64,000 bases of DNA, from positions 1 to 64,000 of the forward strand of contig JAKUCV010007228.1 of assembly GCA_028386065.3 (NCBI GenBank), given 5' to 3'. This stretch comes from Turnera subulata (Eukaryota; Streptophyta; Magnoliopsida; Malpighiales; Passifloraceae). Under the pieces are notes generated by a model. The model did no database searches. It saw only the letters and a list, made by a program, of their open reading frames with translations, and was not told where the DNA came from. This document shows positions 35,558 through 47,637 of this stretch, in pieces. The position numbers and the translations under genes are program-made. Position 1 is the stretch's first letter; each line of letters starts with the position of its first letter.

Positions 35558-36607
35558 TGATGCAAACGGAGGCAGGCTTAGAGGTTCGAGGAATGATGCA
35601 CGCCAAGGCGACCATGGAGGATGCAATGGTGTCAAGCATGGAATTTGGATCTATTCTGACAAGCTCAAAGTTCATCATCATAACCTTACTTTCAGAGTCA
35701 AGTCCAAAATTCGATCTCACAAGAAATTTAAGAAGAGATGGAGATTAAAGTCGAGAACGCGAAGAACTCGCGCGGAAATTCCTGGAGCGTGCAGTCTCGG
35801 AAATAAATTCATATCTCGAGCTCTACAACTCGGATTGTTGCGATCTTGGACTCTATGGAACGATAAGACAAAGATCTACAACTTTTATGTTGAGCCCAGA
35901 AGCTGAATCTGCCGTTTTCTTTACTCAAAATGCATTTGAAGTCGACGGACAGAATCTGTCCGAAAATTCAGTTTTGTCTTTTTTTAATTTGGGTCAAGTC
36001 CATGTAATTGGGTTTAATTATTGTGGGCTTTAGTTAATTAGTTTGGATAAATGTTGTTTGGTTTTATTTGAGTTCGATTCCATGTTGGATTCAATTAAAA
36101 CCTAGTTGTCTTTGGGTTAGATTAGGTGTCAAACTTGGAGACAAAGTCAAAATCCAATTTGACTAGGATTTGGGATTGATGCCGAATTAGGATTAGGGAC
36201 TTAGTATAAATAGGAACCATTACTTTATGTTTATGACAGACTATTTTGAGAATAAAATTGCCTTTGAGGTTTTTCTTTGATTGTGGATTCAATCAAGTTA
36301 TCGAGAGTGGATTCTTTTGGTTTTATATTAGGGTTTGAATTTACTTATCAAGTTGCTTTGCTTGTGGCGTTTATTCAATTCCTTGTGATTCTAATCCCTT
36401 TGTTGCCTATTCCTTAATTGAGTCTAGGAGGTGAAGAATAGAATTGCTAAAGCCTATTGTTGTGTATCTACTTCTTTGTTGTCTAATCCGTGCAGAGATT
36501 AGGAGGTGAAGGAGACTTACACGGCGAGTTTGATTGAGATTGACGATCGGGACGAACAGATAGTTACGGAGGTGGAACTAGTGGATTCTAGGGCTGTTGC
36601 CGTATCA
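35558..36607 (+). repeat. 3' LTR of the deletion-derivative element
   Basis: 1050 bp partner of the 5' LTR, ending CCGTATCA and followed by the target duplication AGTAG. Confidence 0.95.
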
Positions 36608-36612
36608 AGTAG

Positions 36613-39600
36613 TAAGACCATGATAAAGCAATACATGGTTAGTATTCTTATTAATGTTTCTATCTTTCTTAGACATCGTATATCAGCCTTCACCGCAGTG
36701 CATCATGCAGCAAGAGAGTTGAAACGTTCAATTCCCAATATTGGATAGCTGGGAAATTCAAATGGCTTGTTAATTAGGTATTTGAAAAGTCTGGAAAATA
36801 AGCAAGCTTGCAGAAAAAGATGACTTATAGGTATTAGTTCATTTTCACCCGTCATCATAACGTGCATTAAAACTCTACTACATATGCTGGTACAGAATGT
36901 TAGCTAGCTATAGTAAAGAGTGTCGATATATTAATAATAACCTAATTTAGAATTGGCATAATTCAATCTATGAATTACATTGTGATTACGTTTCATCACA
37001 CTTCCACTTCACTCTACCTATATAAAATGCAGCACTTGCTGATCACAAAGCTATTATGATCAGCAATGGAGGATATTGTGCAACGTATATCTCAGTGATG
37101 AGGTGGTTCATTATATAGCTTTATTTGTGTTTTTTTTTGTATTAAGAGAAAATTAAAAAGGGATCTTACATCAAGAACTCACGCAGGAGCTGTGCCCGAG
37201 ATGCGTCCAGCATAAGCTGGCTGGTTCATACAATGTTGTGGTGGCGTAGGAATTGGAACTAAGGCACAATCCATGGCAGGCTGGCTTTATTTGTTTATAT
37301 TAAGTATCTTTAGTGTTTTTGACTGTGAAGAACAAAAGAAGAAAGTTTAATTTCAACATCACTTTTTAAAGAATATACTCAGTGTGTCATACTGTGATTG
37401 CGATTTTGATTAATAAAAAGCTCCTATATTTACTCGACCTTCAAGTGTCTGGGATAACTGTAATAATAATACCTCCATAGAAACTAATACGGAGGCATAT
37501 TAATTATTGTATGTAGAAGATACCTTTTTTCCTTGGATACAAAGTGTAAAACCGCAGGGGCACTTGACATGGAGAATGAGGGCGAGCTATATGCCAAAAA
37601 CAAGTGGTTCTAAATGATCAGCTTGATTTCTTTTCATCCATCCATATCACAGGGTGGTCATTTCCCAGTGCCTTAATACTAATACAGAGCACAAAGCATG
37701 GAGGGGAAGCTCTACATGATAGATTGGACCCATCATCATTCATCACTAACATTCTCTTAAATCATCTCAAGTTATTTCGGTGGAATATTAATCAGAAGGT
37801 CATGCCTAGTTAGTGATCACAAGACTGGACAGCATTTCATGAAGGTAAAAATAATAATTGGGACTGTGTGATGCAGATTTTGCAGCTACAATTCCAAATC
37901 TTTTGCAGTTATAGATATATTTACTGAAGTCCACAACCGTGGAAAAATGGTGGATGGAGACAAGAATTCTTGTATCACCTTAAAATTATGGCAGCAATCA
38001 TATCTTCTAGACAAGAGATGATCAACCTAAGAAGTATTGATTTTAATTAGTTACCTGCCGGCTTAGGTGGTCTTTTGTTTTTTGTTTTTTTTTTTTTTAA
38101 AGTGATTAATAACGGGACTAAATTTTCCATAAACCACAGGAAAGAGAGGAAAAGGAAAGTTTTTTTTTTTTTTCCAGTGATCCTGTGTGTTTCTTCTGCA
38201 CTTGCAGGACCTACATGCTTACTTGATGTGTCCCTCCCAGTAGTACCGTCCTTCACCTTGATGAACTATCAGGAAACTGAGCACTTTTTTGCCATATATA
38301 TAAACCAGTTGAAAAGTATCTGCATTACATTTTTATTTCTCCAAACCCCTTTTCCCCTTTCCACCCAAACCACTAGTTAACAGTAAGAACTGTGCTAATC
38401 ATATCCAATAGGAATATAGGATTGAACACCACATAAATAGTAGAAAAATATCCTCTCATCAGATTATAGCATACTTAGCCAGGCAGGGACTCTTTCCGTT
38501 ACAGACTAGTACTACTTTGTTCTGGCAGATAAATTTTCTTATGTTCAACTATTCCTGGTCAACCATGAACTCTGAAGAAGGAGCTATCTTTTACACTTGT
38601 TTGCAATAAAACATATACAATTCCCTTGGAGTACTATTGCACCTGCTGTCTGCATGCACTTTTCGCCTTCCTTAAATATCCCCCAGCTATGTTGTCTGGA
38701 TATGTAACTTTCACCAGTGCAGTGTAGATGCAGCTAGGTCCTTGATTGATACTGTTGCTAGCTGACTGTTCTTTAGTTTTGGATGTTTTCATATACTAGT
38801 GAAGTTTCCCAAGTAGGGGCAGTTTTTACAGTTGTAAAGGGCTCTCACGGTTCTGCTTCAAAGTTGATCAGGATCAGGGTAAACTTATATTTGACATTCT
38901 AGTCGTCAAATCTAATGATGGATTAGCCCATTATCATCATCGTACTCGGTGAGCACCAAACCGACAGTATTTAGGCACTGCTCTTATAAGTTGACGTGTT
39001 CTATTAACCCATTACAACTAGCTTAACATTACAGTACTTATTAGATGCAGTGACCATTTGATAACACATCGGATCCCCAGATTATGACCTGTGGAGATAG
39101 TTGAAGTGTTCGTTTTACCTTGATGATTCAACCTATAAACTTTCTTAAAAAAATATGTCAATATATCCCATGCTTCGCATGTGAGTGAAATTTCTAGTGA
39201 TCAAAATTTTGTCACAGATCTGTAAGTTTTGTCAAGACTGTGGCAATAACACACCATAAGCAAAAACAGAAAGAACCAAAAGATTATTTAGCGTACAAAT
39301 TAAAGGGAGTAGATTCATCTGTAAGTTATTATATGTCTACCGACTACCATATCTTGTCTTGGCCCGGATGTGAAACTGTATCGAGAAAAGAAAAGAAAGT
39401 AGGGAGTCATGCTCATGCCCACCTAGATGGTGGTTATTTTATAATCAAAATGTTAATAATACCATCAAGAAATAATGGTAGGTAAAGTGGTTGCCAGTTT
39501 CTTGTAAGTGTGGTATATACCATGCACACACTACTGCATTATATATGGACATTATATATGGAATTGTAGTGTAGACTGTAGAGAGAAGGAGAAAGAAAGG

Positions 39601-40178
39601 GGGAGAGGAAAAAAAAAAAGACAGGGAAAGGTTTAACCATAACCAAAAACATCACAAGACAGAATGTAGGAAAAGGAAGAAAAGGATTGGTGGGAAATTG
39701 AAATGCGCACTAACAGGGAAAGCGCACCAGAAAAGAAATACTAGTAGTGTTTTTTGAAAATCCAAAAAAGCAAGCACACACAGAACACAACAAGTAACCA
39801 TGCTTCCCTAAGTGGGCCCATCCCCGCCATAGCCAAGAGCTATCTCCCACTTCAACACTCACCTCATCATTTCCACCAAGAATTCTCTCCCTCTCCCTCT
39901 CCCTCTCTCTCATTCATCAACATTTTGCACCCACAAAGCAGTTTCTCCCCTTTCACACAAAGATAAAAGTGGCTTCTTTTTTTTGTTTCCCTTAAAAGAA
40001 GCGTTTGCTCTGTTATTTTCTTTTCCTTCTCTTTTGCTAACTTGGGGCTTCGTCTATGCACAAAAGGCTATGCCAATAGCCTTAAAAGATTGTCTTTTGA
40101 TGATGGGTTCCGGCTGCTGTTAGAAGGAAATTGGTTTTCTTTTATCTGTTGAGCTGTTTCTCCCTTGCTTTCGTTATT
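36613..40178. other. Intergenic region upstream of the PBL16-like kinase
   Basis: AT-rich, no recognisable coding region. It holds a perfect 10-bp inverted repeat at 37036-37066, 16-18 bases downstream of a TATATAAAA. 39880-39915 is a CCCTCT microsatellite. The last few hundred bases are probably the promoter and 5' UTR of the kinase gene. Confidence 0.45.
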
Positions 40179-43100
40179 ATGGGAAATTGCTGGTGTAGAT
40201 GGGAGCCTTCTGTTTACAGAGTCTCTGCAAATGCAAAATCAGGTTGACCACTGAGCCACTCTTATTTATGCTAGTTCAATTTGTTTTATCCAACTCATTC
40301 TTTTCTCTTTTGCTTTTTCTATTGCTTTGGCTGGCTTTTTAGGATTGTGTCTTTCCTTTCTTGCTTTCTTCTCAGCTTGCGTCAATGTTACCCTGGTGTT
40401 CATGCTCTGTTTCTTTTGTGCCTTTGCTCTTTGCTGCTTCTGCATGTCATGTCTAGCTTGCAGTTCTACTCTTTTGAATCAAAATTGGGTCTTGCTCCAT
40501 GAGTATCACTTGTCCATCACAGGATATTCTTTGATGTACTGGTTTTTCTTTATTTCCTTGGTATTTCCCTGAACCAAATCAAAAGATATTCTACTTGGAA
40601 AAGATTTTCATTTCGATGGATGATTCTTTTAGATCTTACAAGCCAGATACTATGTCTTTCTGCAAATTGAATAGAAACATGTACAAAAACAGTTGTGGCC
40701 TTTTTCCCATTCTTTCTCTTTTTTGATACCTACTTTTTCACAATCTTAAGTTTATTCCCGTCCCACTTTAAAGGTGGTGCACCTTTTTTATTATCTTTCT
40801 CAATGTGCATTGTGGAAACTTCTGTTCGGGTAGCTTGATGCTTATCTTAAAAGTAGTATCCTTCCTTCAAATTCTACCAATTGCAACATTGCTCCACAGT
40901 TAAAAATTTAAACTTGACTTTTCAGCATTCTTTTTCTTTTTTATCCCACTCTGAAATTTCTTTTTTATCTATTTTAAAGCAACTTTTTGTATTGTTTTAT
41001 TTTGTCCCATGAATCTTCATAAAGCTCAAAGTAAAGTTAAAAGATTTCTGTCTCAATGCATGTTGGAAAGATTTCTGTATTGGGCTGAGCTTCCAATGTG
41101 TAATCCTAAATATGATTGATCTAGATTTTTCTTTTTGGCCTTAATAAAATGCTTGTACATTGCAATGCAAAGCTTTTTCCCATGATGTTGACTGCTTACT
41201 ACGATTTTGAGGATGAATAAACATGGGAATTGCTCAAGGCATGGAGGTATTTAAGATTATATATGTTTTGTGTTCACTTATTGTCTTTTATCTCAGAGTA
41301 TCCAAAAGACCAGAGCCCATCAGGGAAACCGAATGATGACAGGAGGCTGCCATCGAATCCTGAAGAAGTAGAAGACCTCCGTCGTGACTCAGCTGCAAAT
41401 CCATTGATAGCATTCACATTTGAGGAACTAAAAATAATCACAGCAAATTTCAGGCAAGATCGAGTGTTGGGTGGAGGAGGTTTCGGTAGTGTATATAAAG
41501 GATTCATTACTGAGGATCTTAGAGAGGGTCTTCAACCCCTTCCAGTTGCTGTTAAGGTTCATGATGGCGATAACAGTTACCAAGGCCATAGAGAGTGGCT
41601 GGTAATCTTTTTTCATTCCTCTCTCTTCTCCTTTTCCTCTTAATATAAAGAAATGTGGATTCTTTTGAATATATATATTGCCTGTTTCCCCCTTTTCTTG
41701 GAAGCTTTAGATTCTCCCTAAGTTTGATTAACAGTTTCTATGATTTTAGGCAGAAGTCATATTTCTTGGGCAGCTTTCTCATCCAAATTTAGTGAAATTG
41801 GTTGGATACTGCTGTGAAGATGAACACCGGGTTCTAATATACGAGTACATGGCTCGGGGAAGTGTGGAAAATAATTTATTTTCAAGTAAGTATTTCTTTC
41901 TAGGCCATTGAAATTGCTGTAATATTATTGTTACTCGTCTCTTGATTGCCAAAAGAAACAACGCAGAATGCTCATTTAAGCGGCATAGACATGACTCACA
42001 CAACCAAAGTAATTATCTCCCTTGAAATTGACTCAAAATAAATGATCCGTTTACATGTTGTTTGCCTAAAAGATGTTCTACCCATCTTTTCCACCTTGAT
42101 GAATCTTTTCCCAAAGATCAGTTCCCCACAGCCCAAGCTCTAGGATAATCATGTGATGCATTGTTCTATGAGACTGTGTTGGCGTTTAAGGAGTAAGGTA
42201 CAGGTTCTGAATCTCCTTCTTGTGTCAAGTGACAAACATTTAACACAAAATGAAAGGTGACAAACAGATTAAAGCTACCAAAATTACTTCTTGGTGCCTG
42301 TCTTAGATGCCCCCTTCAATGAAAGTCAAAAGTGAAATTGCAAACTATTATTCTGAGCTATTAGTGTATTTACAAAGAAAAATTAATCGGAATGGAGCTT
42401 GAAGTATTGTCTAAGGCATGTGTTATGTAGAAAACATAAAAGGATGTGAAAGCTTCAGAGCATGCATAAGTCCCTACATTTTTAACGCTGCTCTGCTAAT
42501 GATAACAACTATTTCTTTTTTTTTGCTGCTTGATGAAAGTAAATGTAACAAAACTGTTCAAGTGTTAATTGGCAGATAAGGGAATAATCTGTTCAATCCT
42601 TACTGTTTTGGTTTCGAGGATCTAATATGTGTAGCTCTTTGATTGTTTCAGGAGTATTGCTTCCTCTCCCATGGTCTATCAGAATGAAAATAGCATTCGG
42701 TGCTGCCAAAGGGCTGGCTTTCCTCCATGAAGCTGAAAAGCCTGTCATCTATCGTGATTTTAAGACATCTAATATTCTGTTAGATCTGGTTAGTCTGTTC
42801 AAAAGCCCAATATGTTCACATTTTCACTCGAAGTAGGCAATCCATTGTTTAGGTCTGGTTCCTTTTCCATCATGTGGTTAGTCTGTTTATGTCGAATGAA
42901 GCTTGCATGATTCAGGGCAATTCCTTACCCCACATTGAGCAACATAGATTATAGTGAAACAAGTTTGTCAGTAAAGGTGTTATTGGGGACTATTATTTGC
43001 AACTTCAAAAACTTATTCCTGTGGCCTAGGCACAAAATAAACAAGGAATATCTCTATAGTGGATGAGATTTATCACGCTATACACATGGATATTGTAGCA

Positions 43101-44007
43101 TAACAAAGTCTCACGTCAACTTTCCATTTCCTAGTGTCATGTTCTGCACGGAAATGTGGTAACGATCTTTGCCTCAGCTGGAGCAACTTTCACGCATGCA
43201 TGTATAGTATTGCATTGATATTTTGTTCAAGTGATTTGACCAGCCTTAGCTTAAATTAATTCTTGTTTTTGCATTAAAAGGAGTACAATGCAAAGCTCTC
43301 TGATTTTGGTCTTGCAAAAGATGGACCTATGGGGGACAAAACTCATGTTTCCACTCGCATAATGGGAACATATGGATATGCAGCACCTGAATATATAATG
43401 ACTGGTAAATTTCCACATTGGGCTTTGACCATTATGCATCATCATTCTCTTTTGAGCATTCCTCAGTGAACAATGCAGCTTTGGTTTTAACAATTGTGTT
43501 TGCACTAAATAACTCTCCCGGTAGAATTTCATTGAAGTACACCACTGCCACAATGAACATTGAAATGATTCCCTGAAGCAACTGAAAACAAATGTCCTGT
43601 CTACATTTCGTGCAGGCCATCTCACCCCTAGAAGTGATGTGTACAGCTTTGGTGTTGTTCTTCTTGAACTTCTTACTGGAAGAAAGTCTTTAGACAAATC
43701 ACGACCAGCGCGGGAGCAGAACCTTGCAGATTGGGCTCTGCCTTTGCTCAAGGAGAAAAAGAAGTTGCTCAACATTGTGGATCCAAGATTAGAAGGGGAC
43801 TATCCTATAAAAGGAGTCCACAAGGCCGCTATGCTAGCTTATCACTGCTTGAACAGGAATCCAAAGGCGAGGCCCTTAATGCGAGACATAGTTGATTCTT
43901 TGGAGCCTCTGCAGGAGCCTGAGGAGTTGTCAAATGGGAAACCTTTGATTACTGTGATTAATGGTGTAGCAGATAGCGAGTTAAAAAGAAAAGAAGATTC
44001 ACTGTAA
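40179..44007 (+). CDS. Receptor-like cytoplasmic kinase VII, PBL16-like serine/threonine kinase
   Basis: Six exons: 40179-40242, 41297-41601, 41750-41885, 42652-42788, 43281-43404, 43616-44007, all GT-AG. They give 385 residues. It begins MGNCWCRW, with Gly2 for N-myristoylation and nearby Cys for acylation, as in plasma-membrane RLCK-VII kinases. The kinase domain is complete: glycine loop [11 protein letters not shown] (80-90), VAVK lysine at 108, YRDFKTSN catalytic loop with Asp at about 204, DFG at 222-224, [10 protein letters not shown] activation segment and [16 protein letters not shown]. The N-terminal [20 protein letters not shown] is characteristic of the PBL16 branch as I recall it. 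Intron 1 is over 1 kb. Probably relays signals from surface receptors; the partner is unknown. Confidence 0.95.
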
Positions 44008-44540
44008 CTGATACTGGTGCTCTTTTGTTCTTTTGTTTTCGTTAACTTATGCTTCACCTGCAGACTCCTGTTTGAAGGAGGTTTTTTTTTGCATTTATGA
44101 ATAGCTTTTCTTTTCTGTATGTAAAACCAAAATTCCTTACACTTTTGTGTTTTTTATCCCTTGCTTTTTTCTGTTCTTTCCTTGATTGTTTTGCACTTAG
44201 ACATGATTATGATATATAAATAGGATTTGGAATGTTTGTGGTAGTGAGAGACTGCCGAAGTCATATATACTTTTCTCATGAAAAGGGAAGTGTTTAATTA
44301 ACTTTTAAAATGCAAATAACACACTACTCTTTTCTTTGTTAATTAATTCGGACTATATAGATCTTGATCTTAAATTTAGAAAGTTTTTCCCAGAATACTT
44401 AGCGGATGCTTCCAAATGTGTACAAACAGATTTATACAATACAGCCCTAATAGACGGGATGGTACAGGAAGTGTCAGATATTGGAAAATTTGATACACCA
44501 AAAGTTACACAGTTGCTGTAATTCAGGTGATAAACTTCGA
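44008..44540. other. 3' flank of the kinase gene
   Basis: 3' UTR and AT-rich sequence. A 61-residue open frame at 44336-44521 has no recognisable domain and is probably chance. Confidence 0.4.
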
Positions 44541-47500
44541 GGTTTGAGCTTGGCTAGGCTGCAGCTTTAAGTCTGAGCAGATATCCGCCAAAATGCCTTC
44601 TTGATGACAATGCGTAAAAAACCTTGAGTTTCTCTCTCTAAGTAGTAGATACATGCGCACCAAGCAACTAGCAGAATCATTGATTTAATGGTTTTCTCCT
44701 GCAAAGAACTTTGAACCCAGAAAAAATTCAGATGGCAAGGAACAGACAGGCCGATTAACATTGCAAAGAGTAAGAAGAACAAGGATTTTGGACCATACTG
44801 CAGATGTATAAGAGCATTCAAAGAACAAATGGTCTCTAGACTCCACATCATTCAATAAAATAGGCAAGATGCATCAGTAATCACACCCCAACCCCAACTC
44901 TGTAACCTTACTCTGGTTATTAGGCGATCAAGTATGGTTAGCTAGGAGATAAAACTATGTCTGTGAATATAACCCACTGACCATAGGAGTTTGAACCAAG
45001 TTACTCTTGGTCTTTTAGTGCGAATAAGGTCCCAAGAACTTTTTACAATATAGTCCTGAAGGACTTAAAGTCCAAGAGACTTGATCATCGACATGAGATG
45101 GAATAATAGAGGCAGCAACAGAATGCTGTAATTGTATGATAATAGGAAGGTGGGAGGCAAATTATCTCCAAGAATTATTAGAGATTAACGTGCACACCTT
45201 TTCTTGGAGTGGAATCTTAATATTTGGGATTAGTCTAGGAACTATTGAGGAAAGAATCCCTGAGGATGCCAATTATCCCACCGAACAAAGGAATGCTGCC
45301 CATTTCCAATGGAATGAGAGATTGCAGAAGAGAACAAAGAACGCAATTTGAGAATTTTGCGCTTGCTCTCGAACAATTGGTAGGAATTGGGATGCTCCAG
45401 ATACTGCATCCCTTTAGAAAGTAAGTTGAGATCCAGCTACCCAAAGAGATCCAGCACATAATAATAGCTCCTATAGATGCCTCGCTACACAAGCTTGGTT
45501 CCATTATTTTAGCTTCTTCAAACCAAGTTCTCCTTCCTGTTTTGGAAGTGTAATATCACGCCAAAAGACTTTGGCTCTGCGTGCATTTGTGGAATTTCCA
45601 GACCAAAGGAAGGAAGCACAAAGTCTTTCTACCTCTTTGAAAACCTTAGATGGTAGAACAAAAACACTAGTCCATAACTCTGAATGCTAAACAGAACAGA
45701 TATAATAAGTTGAAGCTTTCCAGCAAAGGAGAGATATCTAGAACTCCAAGAGTTAATTCGTGCCATGATTTTATCAATTAATGGCTGGCAGTAAGCATTG
45801 AGCCGAGCTGAGAGTAAAAGCACTCCAAGGTATCTTACAGGAAGAGTACCTAACTTGAATTCATATAAATGGGTGAATTCTGCAGCGGAAGAATCAGGTA
45901 TTCCAACCAGAGTACTTCACTTTTTGTAAGGTTGGAGCGAAGTCCTGATAAGAGATAAAACTCCTGAAAAATATGAGTGATTGCAGCTGCTGCCTTCAAA
46001 CTTCCATCAGAGAAAACCATTAAATTATCGGCAAAACAGAGATGGGTAAGTTGTATTTTAGAACACTTTGGATGATAAGGAAGTGTATTATTAGCCGCAA
46101 CCTTAGTAATAAGAGAAGAGAGGATCTCCATTGAGATAATAAATAGGTAGGGTGAGAGGAGATCACCCTGCCTCATACCCTTACCTCCTTGAAAATAGCC
46201 ATAGAGAGCCCTGTTGACTGAGATAGAATACATTACAGTAGTGAAGCATACTTTCAGCCATGTGATGAATTTAGTAGGAAATTTCATGGCAGTAAGTACA
46301 TTTAGAAGGAAATCCCAGTCAACTCAGTCAAAAGCCTTCATTAGGTCTATCTTCATCATACATCTACTAGATAGACCTATCTTACGGTAGTTATTTACTA
46401 ATTCATGAGCAAGTAAGACATTATCAACAATGTGTCTACCTGGGATGAAAGCTATTTGGTTATTATGATTATAGAAGGAAGGCATTTCTGAAAACGATTC
46501 GCAAGAATTTTTGATATACATTTGTATAAGGTAGTGCAACATGTAATAAGTCTGAAGTCAGTTAATTTTTTAGCATTAGGAACTTTCGAAATAAGGCAAA
46601 GTATAGTGGAATTCACACCTTTGAGTAGTTTTCCTGATGTGAAAAATTCCTGAATGGCCCTAGTAACATCTTCACCAACAACTGGCCAAGCTGAAGGAGA
46701 GAATTCAGCCGTATACCCATTGGATCCAGGTGCCTTGTTGGTTCCTAATGAGAACATGGCAGTCTCAATCTCAATAGCAGTGACATCAATACTAAGCATT
46801 TGAGAATCTGCTTCAGAAACAGTATGTTGTAATAAAGACTCAAAGAAAGATACGGAGCCAGCTGAAACTTTTGGGTTTTTCTTACCCAAGAATTCAGAAT
46901 AGAATTGTACAATAGCCTCTTCTACTTGTCTTGGATTATTTAGTAGCACACCTTGGGAATTAACAATACTACGTATTGTATTCCTTGCTTTTCTGACTTT
47001 AACCATGGGAAAATTTAGTATTTGCATCACCACAAGACAACCAAGAAATTCGATATTTTTGCCTTAACAAAGCCTCTTCAGCATTTTTTAGCTCAGATAG
47101 TGAGGGTAGCAAAGTTTTCTCCATAAGTAGGAGTTCAGGTTGTTTACTGCATGCAATTGGACTGAAGTTAATTCTTGTTCAATGAGAACTATCTTCCTAG
47201 ATACATCACCAAATGAGGCAGCATGGAGTTGTTTAAGGTTAGATTTAAGGTACTTAAACTTCTGCCAAAACTGAAACATAGCATAGCCTTCAAGTTTTTT
47301 AAACCAAGTGTGAGATACAGTAGAGAGGAAATCTGGATGTGACAACCAGTAATTGAAAAATTTAAACGGCTTAGGACCTGATTGGAATGGTACCATGCTA
47401 GAGAATAATATGGGACAATGATCCGAAGCACCTGGAGTAAGAAACTCAACAGAATTCTGAAGGAATACATTGAACCAGCCAGAACCAGCCAGCATTGACT

Positions 47501-47573
47501 AAGAATTGGTCCAAACTTGCGGAAAATAAGATTTGTATATTGACAAAGAAATCCACAAGCCAACTTCTATAGT
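44540..47573 (-). pseudogene. LINE ORF2 remnant, truncated at its 5' side
   Basis: Minus-strand L1-type element. From 5' to 3' it shows the end of the endonuclease (GASDHCPILF near 47430), the linker, KAPGSNGYTAEF (near 46725), ISKVPNAKKLTDFRLI, IAFIPGRHIVDNVLLAHE (near 46440), GKGMRQGDLLSPYLF (near 46170), a catalytic box reading FADN instead of FADD (near 46035) and a zf-RVT-type DHLFFECSYTSAVW (near 44820). There are several frameshifts, and one catalytic Asp is replaced. The 5' part stops exactly at the endogenous pararetrovirus (47574). Confidence 0.85.
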
Positions 47574-47637
47574 GGGAGTAAGAAATACTATTGTTCCTTA
47601 AGAAGAGTAAGAGAAGAACCCTTAACAACTATGAGTG
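47574..47637 (+). repeat. Left terminal redundancy of the endogenous virus
   Basis: 64 bp identical to 54043-54106. It includes the ATG of the viral ORF at 47631. Confidence 0.95.

Larger units (their letters stand above)
32543..36607 (+). mobile_element. Deletion-derivative Ty3-type LTR retrotransposon with TSD AGTAG
   Basis: LTRs at 32543-33594 (1052 bp) and 35558-36607 (1050 bp) begin TGATGCAAACGG and end CCGTATCA. They are flanked by the direct repeat AGTAG (32538-32542 and 36608-36612). A purine tract, GAGGAGGGAGGGAA, precedes the 3' LTR. TTGGTAGCGGAGC follows the 5' LTR at about 33599 as a candidate primer-binding site. The internal part is only 1963 bp and keeps the N-terminal gag end, the protease and the last residues of integrase. 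Reverse transcriptase, RNase H and the integrase core are gone. The LTRs differ at about 15 positions in 1050 (my count by eye), so the insertion is young and was mobilised in trans. Confidence 0.93.

Noticed and set aside
44336..44521. 61-residue open frame downstream of the kinase gene
   Set aside because: No domain, AT-rich context and no splice or promoter support.
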